Below, piece after piece: positions 1 through 7,798 of a DNA stretch of 64,000 nucleotides (positions are counted from its first letter, which is position 1; each line of letters begins with the position of its first letter). Below the pieces are notes generated by a model. It was not told the origin of the DNA and made no database searches. It worked only from the letters and a program-made list of their open reading frames with translations. The DNA is from JAVBNA01 sp031551875 (lineage in GTDB: Bacteria > Bacillota > Clostridia > Oscillospirales > Acutalibacteraceae): NCBI GenBank assembly GCA_031551875.1, contig JAVBNA010000005.1, positions 19,963 through 83,962 of the forward strand, read 5' to 3'. A program made the position numbers and the translations under genes.

Positions 1-195
1 TATGGTGCCTTCCTGCATGAAATCCCGCTGATCCTGCCCAAGCCCGACATGGCGGAATCTGGCGGCCTTCAGCTCAATGACCTTCTCATAACGTAGAAAC
101 AACGCCGCGAACGCGTGCTCATCCCCTTCAGCTGCTTCAAGCACAAGCTGCTCGTCGCTTACCTCAGGTACGATTTCGGGTTGCCTCTTGTCCAT
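1..195 (-). CDS. SigH-like RNA polymerase sigma factor, N-terminal part (runs off window)
   Basis: The first 65 codons are visible, starting at ATG 193-195; the rest lies beyond base 1. The peptide has the start of a sigma-70 region 2: a DEQL motif, then GDEHAFAALFLRYEKVI, KAARF and a QEG motif, in the same order as at the start of sporulation sigma factor SigH. A Shine-Dalgarno-like AAGGCGG precedes the start, and a good SigA-type promoter lies at 237-265. In relatives SigH directs early post-exponential and sporulation transcription, which suits the many sporulation genes in the window. The SigH assignment rests only on the N-terminus; another sigma-70 family member is possible. Confidence 0.75.
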   Translation of the reverse strand, partial: MDKRQPEIVPEVSDEQLVLEAAEGDEHAFAALFLRYEKVIELKAARFRHVGLGQDQRDFMQEGTI

Positions 196-236
196 TGGTG
201 TACCGCCTTGTAGTGCACTTTACGCATATCGATAAT

Positions 237-265
237 ATTGTAAATGATTTTATGTGTTTTGTCAA
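237..265 (-). promoter_or_regulatory. SigA-type promoter of the sigma-factor gene
   Basis: On the minus strand, TTGACA (260-265) and TACAAT (237-242) are separated by exactly 17 bases, about 40 bases upstream of the sigma-factor start codon. Confidence 0.7.
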
Positions 266-372
266 TGTTTTTTTATTTTAAAATAGCACACTACTGATTT
301 TTTGTAAAATCCTCCATGAATTTCCTGATTTTTTCAGGGAATTTCCGGTTTTTTCCTAAGAAATATACGAAA

Positions 373-404
373 ACGCCCGTATACCGATTGCGGCACACGG
401 GCGT
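373..404 (-). terminator. Rho-independent terminator after glgA
   Basis: ACGCCCGT (373-380) pairs with ACGGGCGT (397-404), with an inner CCG/CGG pairing. On the minus strand a T-rich stretch follows. It lies 18 bases past the glgA stop and would end the glg operon. Confidence 0.7.
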
Positions 405-422
405 CGTGCTTTCAAATGAGAC

Positions 423-1844
423 TTATTTGAGCATGGACCGGTACAGCTTAATGTATTCATTGGCCGATTTGCCCCAGCTGTTGTCACAGGTCATCGCACG
501 GTGCATGAGCACATGCCAGCCGTCCTTCTGCCAGTATCCGGCAATTGCGCGGCGCACCGCGCCCAGCATATCGTCCGCGTCGTAATTTTTAAAGGTAAAC
601 CCGTTTCCGTTTCCGTCGCCGCTGTCCTGAATGGAGTCCTTGAGGCCGCCGGTCTCGCGCACGATCGGAATCGTACCGTAGCGCAGGGCGATCATCTGTG
701 ACAGGCCGCAGGGCTCACTCTTGCTTGGCATCAGGAAGAGGTCTGCGCCGGCGTAAATCTTCCGGGAGAGCTCGTGCACAAAACCATGGCAGAACACGAG
801 CCGTCCGGGATAGCGTTTTTGCATCTCACTGAAGAAGGTTTCGTACTCCCAGTCGCCCGAGCCGAGAATGACAAACTGTACGCGCTCCTCGTTCATGATG
901 CGTTCGATCGCGCTGCGCACGATGTCCAGCCCCTTGTGCGCCACTAAGCGGGTCACCATGCCCAGTACGGGCGTTTCGGCGTCCAGTTCAAGCCCCAGAC
1001 GCTCCTGAAGCGCCTTTTTGTTGGCCGCCTTGCCCCCCATGTCGTCGGGATTGTAGTTAAAGTAAATCTGCTGGTCGGTCGCGGGGTTGTACCCGTCGGC
1101 GTCAATGCCGTTGAGGATGCCCGACAGCTTCCAGCGCCGCTCGGCCAGAATAGGGTCAAGGCCGTGGGAGAACCACGGATCCAGGATCTCCTGCGCGTAG
1201 GTCGGGCTGACCGTGGTCACGCGGTTGGCGGTCTCAATCGCACCCTTCATCAGATTGACGCACCCGTCAAACTCCACCAGCCTGCTTTGCGCCTCGGGGA
1301 CGCCGAACACGTCCTCCATGATCTCCAACCCATACTTGCCCTGGTACTGGATGTTATGGATGGTGAATACGGTTTTTATGTCACTGTACCATTCGTTCTG
1401 GCTGTAATACAGGCTGTAGAAGATGGGGACAAGCGCCGCCTGCCAGTCGTTGGCGTGGATGATGTCCGGTTTAAAATCTACGTGGGGCAGCATCTCCAGC
1501 GCCGCGCGGGAGAAGAAGGCGAAGCGCTCGGCGTCGTCATAGTGCCCGTACAGATCCTTGCGCTTAAAGTAATACTGATTGTCGAGCAGATAATAGATCA
1601 CACCGTTGTGGCGCGCCTCGAAGATCCCGCAATACTGCCGCCGCCACGAAACCGGCACTGAAAGGCTCGTGACAAAGCGCATATTCTCGCGCAGGTGCGC
1701 GGGACAGTCGTCATACAGGGGCATCACAATGCGGCAGCCGATCAGCCGCTGCCGGAGCGCCTGGGGCAGCGAACCCGCCACCTCAGCAAGCCCACCCGAC
1801 GCGGCAAAGGGAAGCGCCTCACTGGCTACATACAAAACTCTCAT
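423..1844 (-). CDS. glgA: Glycogen synthase (ADP-glucose, GT5 family)
   Basis: Transfers glucose from ADP-glucose to the non-reducing end of a growing alpha-1,4-glucan in the cytoplasm. The 473-residue length is normal for bacterial GlgA. The N-terminal GGLAEVAGSLP substrate loop, HANDWQ, TIHNIQYQG and the C-terminal PSKSEPCGLSQM and GTIPIVRETGG motifs are clear. Last gene of glgB-glgC-glgD-glgA, 11 bases after glgD, with RBS-like AGGAGG before ATG. Odd point: by eye, the Lys of the usual KxGG signature at the N-terminus is replaced (AASGGL), so nucleotide-sugar binding may differ slightly from the E. coli enzyme. The family call is secure. Confidence 0.95.
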   Translation of the reverse strand: MRVLYVASEALPFAASGGLAEVAGSLPQALRQRLIGCRIVMPLYDDCPAHLRENMRFVTSLSVPVSWRRQYCGIFEARHNGVIYYLLDNQYYFKRKDLYGHYDDAERFAFFSRAALEMLPHVDFKPDIIHANDWQAALVPIFYSLYYSQNEWYSDIKTVFTIHNIQYQGKYGLEIMEDVFGVPEAQSRLVEFDGCVNLMKGAIETANRVTTVSPTYAQEILDPWFSHGLDPILAERRWKLSGILNGIDADGYNPATDQQIYFNYNPDDMGGKAANKKALQERLGLELDAETPVLGMVTRLVAHKGLDIVRSAIERIMNEERVQFVILGSGDWEYETFFSEMQKRYPGRLVFCHGFVHELSRKIYAGADLFLMPSKSEPCGLSQMIALRYGTIPIVRETGGLKDSIQDSGDGNGNGFTFKNYDADDMLGAVRRAIAGYWQKDGWHVLMHRAMTCDNSWGKSANEYIKLYRSMLK

Positions 1845-1855
1845 TGAAAAACCTC

Positions 1856-2971
1856 CTATACAATGCTTCTTTTGCTGATAAAGACCGGGTAGGAGGAATA
1901 GCCTGACACACTGCGGTCATGTTTGATCACCACGTTTTTGTCCGTGATGACATAGGACAGCGCGGCGTTGTCCCCCACCTGCGTATCCTGCATCAGGATA
2001 CAGTTTGAGACCTTGACATTTTTGCCGATGTGCACGCCGCGGAAGAGAACGCTGTTTTCCACCTCGCCCTCAATCACACAGCCGTCGGCGATGAGCGTGT
2101 TGCTGACATGGGAACCAAGCCCATAGCGGGCGGGCATGTCGTCGCGCACCTTGGTATAGATGGGCTTGGCGTCGCGGAAAAGCTCCCTGCGCACGCCGCT
2201 CTGAAGCAGGCTCATATTAGCCGCAAAGTAGTCGTTCACGGTGCTGATCACGCCCGTAAAGGTTTTGATCTCGTGTCCCACGAGCGAAAAGCGTCCGATG
2301 TTCTGCTGGAGGATATCGCGCTCAAAGCTCAGCTGGTTGCGGCTGTAAGCGTCGGAGACGATCTTCATCAGAAACTCCCGCTTCATCATCCACATCCGTA
2401 GGCCGTAGGCGCACTCGCCCTCCTGCACCGGGTTGAAAAGAATCTCATGGATGTTCTCCTGTTCATCCATTTTGAACACAAGCGAATCGTCCATTTTCTC
2501 GGGCAGCACGCCCCGCTTATAGGGCATGGATACGTCGGCACCCGACGAAATATGTTTGGCAAACCAGGCCTGGATGTCGATGTTGCACACGACGTCACAG
2601 TCGGTCAGAAGCACATATTCCTCCTTACAGTGCTTGAGAAAGCCGCTGATGCCCGAAAGCGCCTCGACGCGGCTTTTGTACAGGGCGTTGCCCCGGCCGA
2701 AGGGCGGCAGGATGAAAAGCCCCTGCCGTTTGCGGGACAGATCCCACGCCTTGCCCGAGCCCAGGTGATCCATCAGCGACTGGTAATTGCTCTTCGTGAT
2801 GACGCCCACCTTGGTGATGCCCGAATTGACCATATTGGAAAGCTGAAAGTCGATCAGGCGGTAGCGTGCGCCGAAGGGAACTGAGCCCATCGTGCGCGTA
2901 TCTGTCAGCTCCCGTACCATTTCATCGTGCATATTGGAAAATATAATCCCCACAATGTTATTGCCGCGCAT
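1856..2971 (-). CDS. glgD: GlgD, glucose-1-phosphate adenylyltransferase-like regulatory subunit
   Basis: A 371-residue paralogue of GlgC with the nucleotidyltransferase fold followed by a left-handed beta-helix with hexapeptide-like repeats (around IADGCVIEGEVENSVLF). In Firmicutes GlgD pairs with GlgC to form the active ADP-glucose pyrophosphorylase heterotetramer and is often poorly active alone. Here the N-terminal signature is degenerate: GlgC has GGQGSRLG, whereas this protein has MHDEMVRELTDTRTMGSVPF. That fits a modulatory role. The start codon overlaps the glgC stop by one base (TAATG), so translational coupling is likely. Confidence 0.92.
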   Translation of the reverse strand: MRGNNIVGIIFSNMHDEMVRELTDTRTMGSVPFGARYRLIDFQLSNMVNSGITKVGVITKSNYQSLMDHLGSGKAWDLSRKRQGLFILPPFGRGNALYKSRVEALSGISGFLKHCKEEYVLLTDCDVVCNIDIQAWFAKHISSGADVSMPYKRGVLPEKMDDSLVFKMDEQENIHEILFNPVQEGECAYGLRMWMMKREFLMKIVSDAYSRNQLSFERDILQQNIGRFSLVGHEIKTFTGVISTVNDYFAANMSLLQSGVRRELFRDAKPIYTKVRDDMPARYGLGSHVSNTLIADGCVIEGEVENSVLFRGVHIGKNVKVSNCILMQDTQVGDNAALSYVITDKNVVIKHDRSVSGYSSYPVFISKRSIV

Positions 2972-4188
2972 TACACCTTCACCTCCGCGATATCCTCATA
3001 AATCATGGCCTTGGGCGCAACCTTGACGCCCGGCCCAATGGTCAGCTTGTCGCCCACCACCGCGACGCCCCACTGGTCGCGTTCGGTCATATGTTCCGGG
3101 CGCTCGCCGACACTGGCGCCCTCTCCGATCACGGCATTTTCCGAAACAATGGCATACTGCACCGTCGCGCCGCGCTTGATCACCGTGCCGGGCATGATGA
3201 TCGAGTCGCGCACGGTGGCTCCCTCCTCCACCGTCACACCGGGGAAGAGCACCGAGAAATCCACGTCGCCGTAAACCTCACACCCCTCCGAGATCAGGGA
3301 GTTCTGGACGACGGCGCCCCCAGAGATATAGTGCGGGGGCTTGATCGGATTTTTGGAATAGATGCGCCAGGCCGGATCGCTGAGATCCAACTCCACCTTG
3401 GGGTTGAGCAGATCCATGTTGGCTTCCCACAGGCTGTCGATCGTGCCGACGTCCTTCCAGTAGCCTTCGAACTGGTAAGCAAACATGCGGTTGCCCTCTT
3501 CGAGCATTTTGGGCAGGATGTCCTTACCGAAGTCATTTGAAGAATCGGTGTTGGCCTCATCCTCAACCAGATATTTCCTCAGCACCGGCCAGCTGAAGAT
3601 ATAGATTCCCATAGAGGCCTGGTTTGATTTGGGTTGTTCCGGTTTCTCGTCAAATTCATAGATCGAGCTGTCAGGGTTTGTGTTGAGGATGCCGAAGCGC
3701 GACGCCTCCTCCATGGGCACCTCAATCACCGCGATCGTGCAGTCGGCGTTCTTTTCCTTGTGCGCCGCGAGCATGCTTGAGTAATCCATCTTGTAGATGT
3801 GGTCGCCCGAAAGGATGATGACGTAATCGGGGTCATAGCGCTCCATAAAATGGATGTTCTGATAGATGGCGTTGGCCGTGCCCTTGTACCAGTTGCCGCC
3901 CTGACTGCCCTGATAGGGCGGCAGCACGTGAACGCCCTCGTTCATGCTGTCCAGATCCCAGGGCTGCCCGTTTCCGATGTAGTCGTTGAGCACGAGCGGC
4001 TGGTACTGGGTGAGCACACCCACCGTCTCGATGCCCGAATTGACACAGTTGGAAAGCGGGAAGTCGATGATGCGGTATTTTCCGCCGTAGGGCACCGCCG
4101 GCTTGGCCAGATATTTGGTCAGGACGCCCAGGCGGCTTCCCTGCCCACCGGCCAAAAGCATCGCAATACATTCCTGTTTTGGATTCAT
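2971..4188 (-). CDS. glgC: Glucose-1-phosphate adenylyltransferase catalytic subunit
   Basis: Makes ADP-glucose from ATP and glucose-1-phosphate, the committed step of bacterial glycogen synthesis. The N-terminal LAGGQGSRLGVLT loop, KPAVPYGGKYRIIDFPLSN, ILSGDHIYKMDY and the C-terminal beta-helix (DFSVLFPGVTVEEGA) are all present, and 405 residues is typical. The RBS GGGAGGG precedes the ATG at 4188. It lies 17 bases after glgB and is coupled to glgD by a one-base overlap, so the two subunits should be made together. Confidence 0.96.
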   Translation of the reverse strand: MNPKQECIAMLLAGGQGSRLGVLTKYLAKPAVPYGGKYRIIDFPLSNCVNSGIETVGVLTQYQPLVLNDYIGNGQPWDLDSMNEGVHVLPPYQGSQGGNWYKGTANAIYQNIHFMERYDPDYVIILSGDHIYKMDYSSMLAAHKEKNADCTIAVIEVPMEEASRFGILNTNPDSSIYEFDEKPEQPKSNQASMGIYIFSWPVLRKYLVEDEANTDSSNDFGKDILPKMLEEGNRMFAYQFEGYWKDVGTIDSLWEANMDLLNPKVELDLSDPAWRIYSKNPIKPPHYISGGAVVQNSLISEGCEVYGDVDFSVLFPGVTVEEGATVRDSIIMPGTVIKRGATVQYAIVSENAVIGEGASVGERPEHMTERDQWGVAVVGDKLTIGPGVKVAPKAMIYEDIAEVKV

Positions 4189-4205
4189 ATGAATCCCTCC
4201 CTTTG

Positions 4206-6173
4206 CTAGTTGTTGATCAGAAGCTTCTTTGTCTTTTTCACCGTTGCCTTCGCTTTTTTGACTTTATCCGCGGACTTATCCTTCACACACTGCAAATACA
4301 GCACACTGAGCGGCGGCAGAGTCAGAGACACCGACTGGGACAGTCCGTGCATCGGTTCCGCCTCTGCGGGAATGTTGAGCCCGTTGGTCACACCCTTGCC
4401 ACCGAATTGCTTTGCGTCGGTGTTGAACACCTCCGTGTAAATGCCTTCCTGCGGCACGCCGATGCGGTAGTTCTCACGAAGTACGGGCAGGAAGTTGCAC
4501 ACGCAGAGGAGTTCCTTCCCGTCCTTGTCCTTTCGGCGGAAGCTGATGACGCTCTGTGTGTAGTCGTCGTTGGCAATCCATTCAAAGCCCTCCCAGGAAA
4601 AGTCAATCTCCCACAGAGCTGGGTTTTGCAGATAGAAATGGTTGAGCGTTTTGAAGTAGTCGTGGATCTGCTTGTGCTCCTCCAGCCTGAGCAGCTTCCA
4701 GTCCAGGCCGGCTTTGAAATCCCATTCCTTAAACTGGCCGAACTCGCTGCCCATAAACATGAGCTTTTTGCCGGGATGGGCCATCATATAGGCCATGAAG
4801 GCGCGCAGGTTCTGGAACTTCTCCTCATAAGTGCCGGGCATTTTATTGATCAGGGAACCCTTTCCATGCACGACCTCATCATGCGAGACCGGCAGGATAT
4901 AATTCTCCGAAAACGCGTAGAAGAAGGAAAATGTCAGGCTGTCATGGTTGTGAGGGCGGAAATAGGGATCGAGTGAAACATAATGGAACATGTCGTTCAT
5001 CCAGCCCATATTCCACTTGTAGTTGAAGCCCAAGCCGCCTGAATAGGTGGGCCGGGACACCATGGGCCAGGAGGTGGACTCCTCGGCGATCATCATAACC
5101 TCTGGATAGAGGCTAAACACGACCTCGTTGAGCTTGCGCAGGAAGTCGACCGCCTCCAGGTTTTCCTTGCCGCCGTACCGGTTGGGCGTCCATTCACCGT
5201 CATTGCGGCTGTAATCCAGGTAAAGCATCGAGGCCACCGCGTCCACACGCAGGCCGTCAATGTGGTACTTTTCCATCCAGTATACGGCATTGGAAATCAG
5301 GAAGCTGCGCACCTCATTGCGGGCGTAGTCAAACACCAGCGTGCCCCAGTCCTTGTGCTCGCCCTTTTTCGGGTCGGCATATTCAAAGCAGGGCGTCCCG
5401 TCAAAAAGCGCCAGCCCGTGCGCGTCACGCGGAAAATGCGCCGCCACCCAGTCGAGGATGACGCCGATGCCCGCCTGGTGACACCGGTCAATGAAATGCA
5501 TGAAGTCCTTGGGCGTGCCATAACGCGAGGTGGGCGCGAAGTAGCCTGTCACCTGATAGCCCCACGACGCGTCAAAGGGATACTCGGACATGGGCATCAG
5601 CTCGATGTGGGTGTACCCCAACTCCTTGACGTAGGGAATCAGCTCGTCGGCCAGCTTGTCATAGGAAAAGACATTCTGGTCGGGGTACAGCTTCCAGGAG
5701 CCCAGGTGCACCTCATAGATGTTGACCGGGTTTTCATAGTGCGGCTTGCGGATCTTGTGGTCAAACCACGCTTTGTCTCCCCATTCATAGCCCTCAATCG
5801 GGTAATACTTCGAGGCGTTGGACGGCCGGGTTTCACAGTGAAAGGCAAAGGGGTCACTTTTGAGCACAATTTTCCCGTTTACACCCTCCACGCTGTATTT
5901 ATAAATCGTATATTCTTCCACATCGGGAACAAACGCTTCCCAGACCGTGTCGGAAACGCGCGCCATCGGGCACTCCTTATGCGCCCAGTCACAGAAATCG
6001 CCCACCACGGAAACCGAACGCGCGTGAGGCGCCCACACACGGAACACCACACCCGCGGCATCGCCGCGCGTTTCGGGATGAGCCCCCATATATTCATAGG
6101 CGAGATAATTGCTTCCCTGTTCAAAGAGAACCGCTGATTTTCGCGCCTCCAGTACACTCGTTGATTCCTGCAT
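4206..6173 (-). CDS. glgB: 1,4-alpha-glucan branching enzyme (GH13)
   Basis: Introduces alpha-1,6 branches into glycogen. Predicted product about 655 residues: N-terminal CBM48-like domain (VVFRVWAPHARSVSVVGDF), then a GH13 barrel with the nucleophile Asp in GLRVDAVASMLY (about residue 310), the acid/base Glu in MIAEEST (about 361) and HDEVVHGKGS (about 431). A Lys-rich tail ends the protein. I chose the ATG at 6171-6173 because AAGGAGG lies 11 bases upstream; an in-frame start at 6218 has no comparable site and overlaps the promoter. First gene of the glycogen operon. Confidence 0.96.
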   Translation of the reverse strand: MQESTSVLEARKSAVLFEQGSNYLAYEYMGAHPETRGDAAGVVFRVWAPHARSVSVVGDFCDWAHKECPMARVSDTVWEAFVPDVEEYTIYKYSVEGVNGKIVLKSDPFAFHCETRPSNASKYYPIEGYEWGDKAWFDHKIRKPHYENPVNIYEVHLGSWKLYPDQNVFSYDKLADELIPYVKELGYTHIELMPMSEYPFDASWGYQVTGYFAPTSRYGTPKDFMHFIDRCHQAGIGVILDWVAAHFPRDAHGLALFDGTPCFEYADPKKGEHKDWGTLVFDYARNEVRSFLISNAVYWMEKYHIDGLRVDAVASMLYLDYSRNDGEWTPNRYGGKENLEAVDFLRKLNEVVFSLYPEVMMIAEESTSWPMVSRPTYSGGLGFNYKWNMGWMNDMFHYVSLDPYFRPHNHDSLTFSFFYAFSENYILPVSHDEVVHGKGSLINKMPGTYEEKFQNLRAFMAYMMAHPGKKLMFMGSEFGQFKEWDFKAGLDWKLLRLEEHKQIHDYFKTLNHFYLQNPALWEIDFSWEGFEWIANDDYTQSVISFRRKDKDGKELLCVCNFLPVLRENYRIGVPQEGIYTEVFNTDAKQFGGKGVTNGLNIPAEAEPMHGLSQSVSLTLPPLSVLYLQCVKDKSADKVKKAKATVKKTKKLLINN

Positions 6174-6220
6174 TATAATATTTGCCTCCTTATTTGTGAA
6201 AAGCAATTCACTTCCCACTT

Positions 6221-6249
6221 ATCATACCAATTTTCTGGAAAAAATTCAA
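6221..6249 (-). promoter_or_regulatory. SigA-type promoter of the glgBCDA operon
   Basis: Minus strand: TTGAAT (6244-6249), 17-base spacer, TATGAT (6221-6226), about 48 bases upstream of the glgB ATG. Confidence 0.65.
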
Positions 6250-6346
6250 GCGTTTTTGGTTGTTTACTTAAAAGACCATCTGACAAAACCCTGTCAATTT
6301 ATGCAGACCAAACAAAAAATGTAGGGTTCATCCTTTAGTATGCCCT

Positions 6347-6492
6347 TTCGACATTGGATTAATATACAAAAAACATCTCAAAATCTGGTTTTTTTCACTC
6401 AGATTTGAAAAAACACCTTAATTGCGCTTAATTTTTTCGATTTTTTGCACAAAATATGTTTTCGACATTTTTTACACTTATGCAATTCGACA
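6347..6492 (-). promoter_or_regulatory. Cluster of three Spo0A-type boxes upstream of glgB
   Basis: Three exact TGTCGAA heptamers (the 0A-box consensus is TGNCGAA) read in the same orientation on the minus strand, at 6347-6353, 6461-6467 and 6486-6492. They lie 98 to 243 bases upstream of the glg -35 element, inside an AT-rich 425-bp gap between glgB and the acyltransferase gene. A few tenths or less would be expected by chance. Binding is inferred. Confidence 0.5.
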
Positions 6493-6523
6493 TGTTTAGT
6501 CTACCGACTTAAAAGCGAAAGAA

Positions 6524-6558
6524 GCCCCCTTCAAATATGCGATATACTTGAAGAGGGC
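6524..6558 (-). terminator. Terminator after the acyltransferase gene
   Basis: GCCCCCTTCAA (6524-6534) pairs with TTGAAGAGGGC (6548-6558) with one mismatch. A T-rich run follows on the minus strand. It isolates the acyltransferase from the glg leader. Confidence 0.7.
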
Positions 6559-6598
6559 GTCAGGAGTCAAAATCTTATTCAAGGCGGACCGTGTGAAA

Positions 6599-7672
6599 TC
6601 ATCTGTCCTCCACGGGCTTCGGAGTTTTCTTGAAAAGAATCATTCTGACCCATTCCAGCACTTTTTCAAAGCCCAGATTGACATAACGGTTGCCGCAAAT
6701 CAGGCAAATCAGGGCGGCAAACACCATGCAGCACAGCATCATCACATAGGCGTTCAGCTGCTCGGTCATGCTCTTAAACAACGAGGAATTCCACAGCAGA
6801 CGCACCAGATAGTAGTGAAGCACCAGCACAGGAAATGTCCTCTGCCCCAATCCGGACAGCACAAAGTTCTTTTTCCGCGGCACAATGCGCATAAAGCACA
6901 GGGAAATGAGCGGAGCAAGAACGTATGCGACCGAGCGCATGAGCACGCCCGTCCAATTAGAGCCCAACTTCATTTTGTCACTCAAATAATAGTAGGAATA
7001 ATAGAAAATCCGGAAGGAGAAGCCCCATTCCTGAATCATGTATACCACCAGGGCGGCCAGGCCTAAAAAGCCCAGCAACGCAGCAATGTATGGAATTTTA
7101 AACAGTTTCTTATACATGTCGCCGGTGCAGAAATATCCCAGCAAGAAGTAGGGGAAAAACGCGATGATGCGGGAAAGCGCCATAATATGGTTGATCTGAG
7201 GAATAAACCCGATATACAGGGACACAAGCAATGTCAAAATGAGCAGAAACCGTATGCGCAGCACACTTTTCAGAACCAGTCTCCATGCAAACAGCGCCAG
7301 CAGATACCACAGCGCAAAGGCCGGCTGGAACGGATTGATTAAAACCTTCCCGTCCAGGATGATTCCGTTGAGCATGGTAAAAAGCAGGTAGGGAACAAAC
7401 AGCGACGAAAAAGCATTTTCCCTGACTTTGTCGACATTTTTTGAAAAATACCCCGAGATAAAAACGAACAGAGGCATGTGAAACGAGTATATGATTACGT
7501 AAGCCTCAAAATTACCCGGACGCGTATGGGCAAACTCCAGTATATGTCCAAAAACCATAAGGAATATCAGAATCCCCTTTACATTATCGAAATGATAGTC
7601 CCGTGTCTTTTCCGTCGTCAATTTCTTTGCCGCCATTTCCGTTTGCAGAATCTGGATATTTTCTGCCGTCAA
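6599..7672 (-). CDS. Membrane acyltransferase, family 3 (fucose 4-O-acetylase-like)
   Basis: A 357-residue polytopic membrane protein of the acyltransferase-3 superfamily. An N-terminal FDNVKGILIFLMVFGHILE segment carries the typical His of this family, followed by FHMPLFVFISGYF and about ten hydrophobic segments. Such proteins usually O-acylate cell-envelope sugars. The start appears to be TTG at 7670-7672, supported by AGGGGG about ten bases upstream; the next in-frame ATG has no RBS. It has its own promoter (7705-7734) and terminator, so it is monocistronic between groEL and the glg operon. The acceptor cannot be read from sequence. Confidence 0.85.
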   Translation of the reverse strand: MTAENIQILQTEMAAKKLTTEKTRDYHFDNVKGILIFLMVFGHILEFAHTRPGNFEAYVIIYSFHMPLFVFISGYFSKNVDKVRENAFSSLFVPYLLFTMLNGIILDGKVLINPFQPAFALWYLLALFAWRLVLKSVLRIRFLLILTLLVSLYIGFIPQINHIMALSRIIAFFPYFLLGYFCTGDMYKKLFKIPYIAALLGFLGLAALVVYMIQEWGFSFRIFYYSYYYLSDKMKLGSNWTGVLMRSVAYVLAPLISLCFMRIVPRKKNFVLSGLGQRTFPVLVLHYYLVRLLWNSSLFKSMTEQLNAYVMMLCCMVFAALICLICGNRYVNLGFEKVLEWVRMILFKKTPKPVEDR

Positions 7673-7704
7673 AATAAACGCCCCCTTTATTTGTCAATAC
7701 CAAT

Positions 7705-7734
7705 ATTGTAATGGAACTCCCGATGATTTGTCAA
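7705..7734 (-). promoter_or_regulatory. Promoter of the acyltransferase gene
   Basis: Minus strand TTGACA (7729-7734), 18-base spacer, TACAAT (7705-7710). The -35 starts just after the groEL terminator. Confidence 0.65.
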
Positions 7735-7743
7735 CAACAACAA

Positions 7744-7766
7744 ACGGGCGCACAAAGTGCGCCCGT
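7744..7766 (-). terminator. Terminator after groEL
   Basis: Perfect 10-bp stem ACGGGCGCAC (7744-7753) / GTGCGCCCGT (7757-7766) with a 3-base AAA loop, followed by T-rich sequence on the minus strand. Confidence 0.8.
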
Positions 7767-7798
7767 CAGCTTGTATTCTGTCCTCTGTAATCTAAAAC

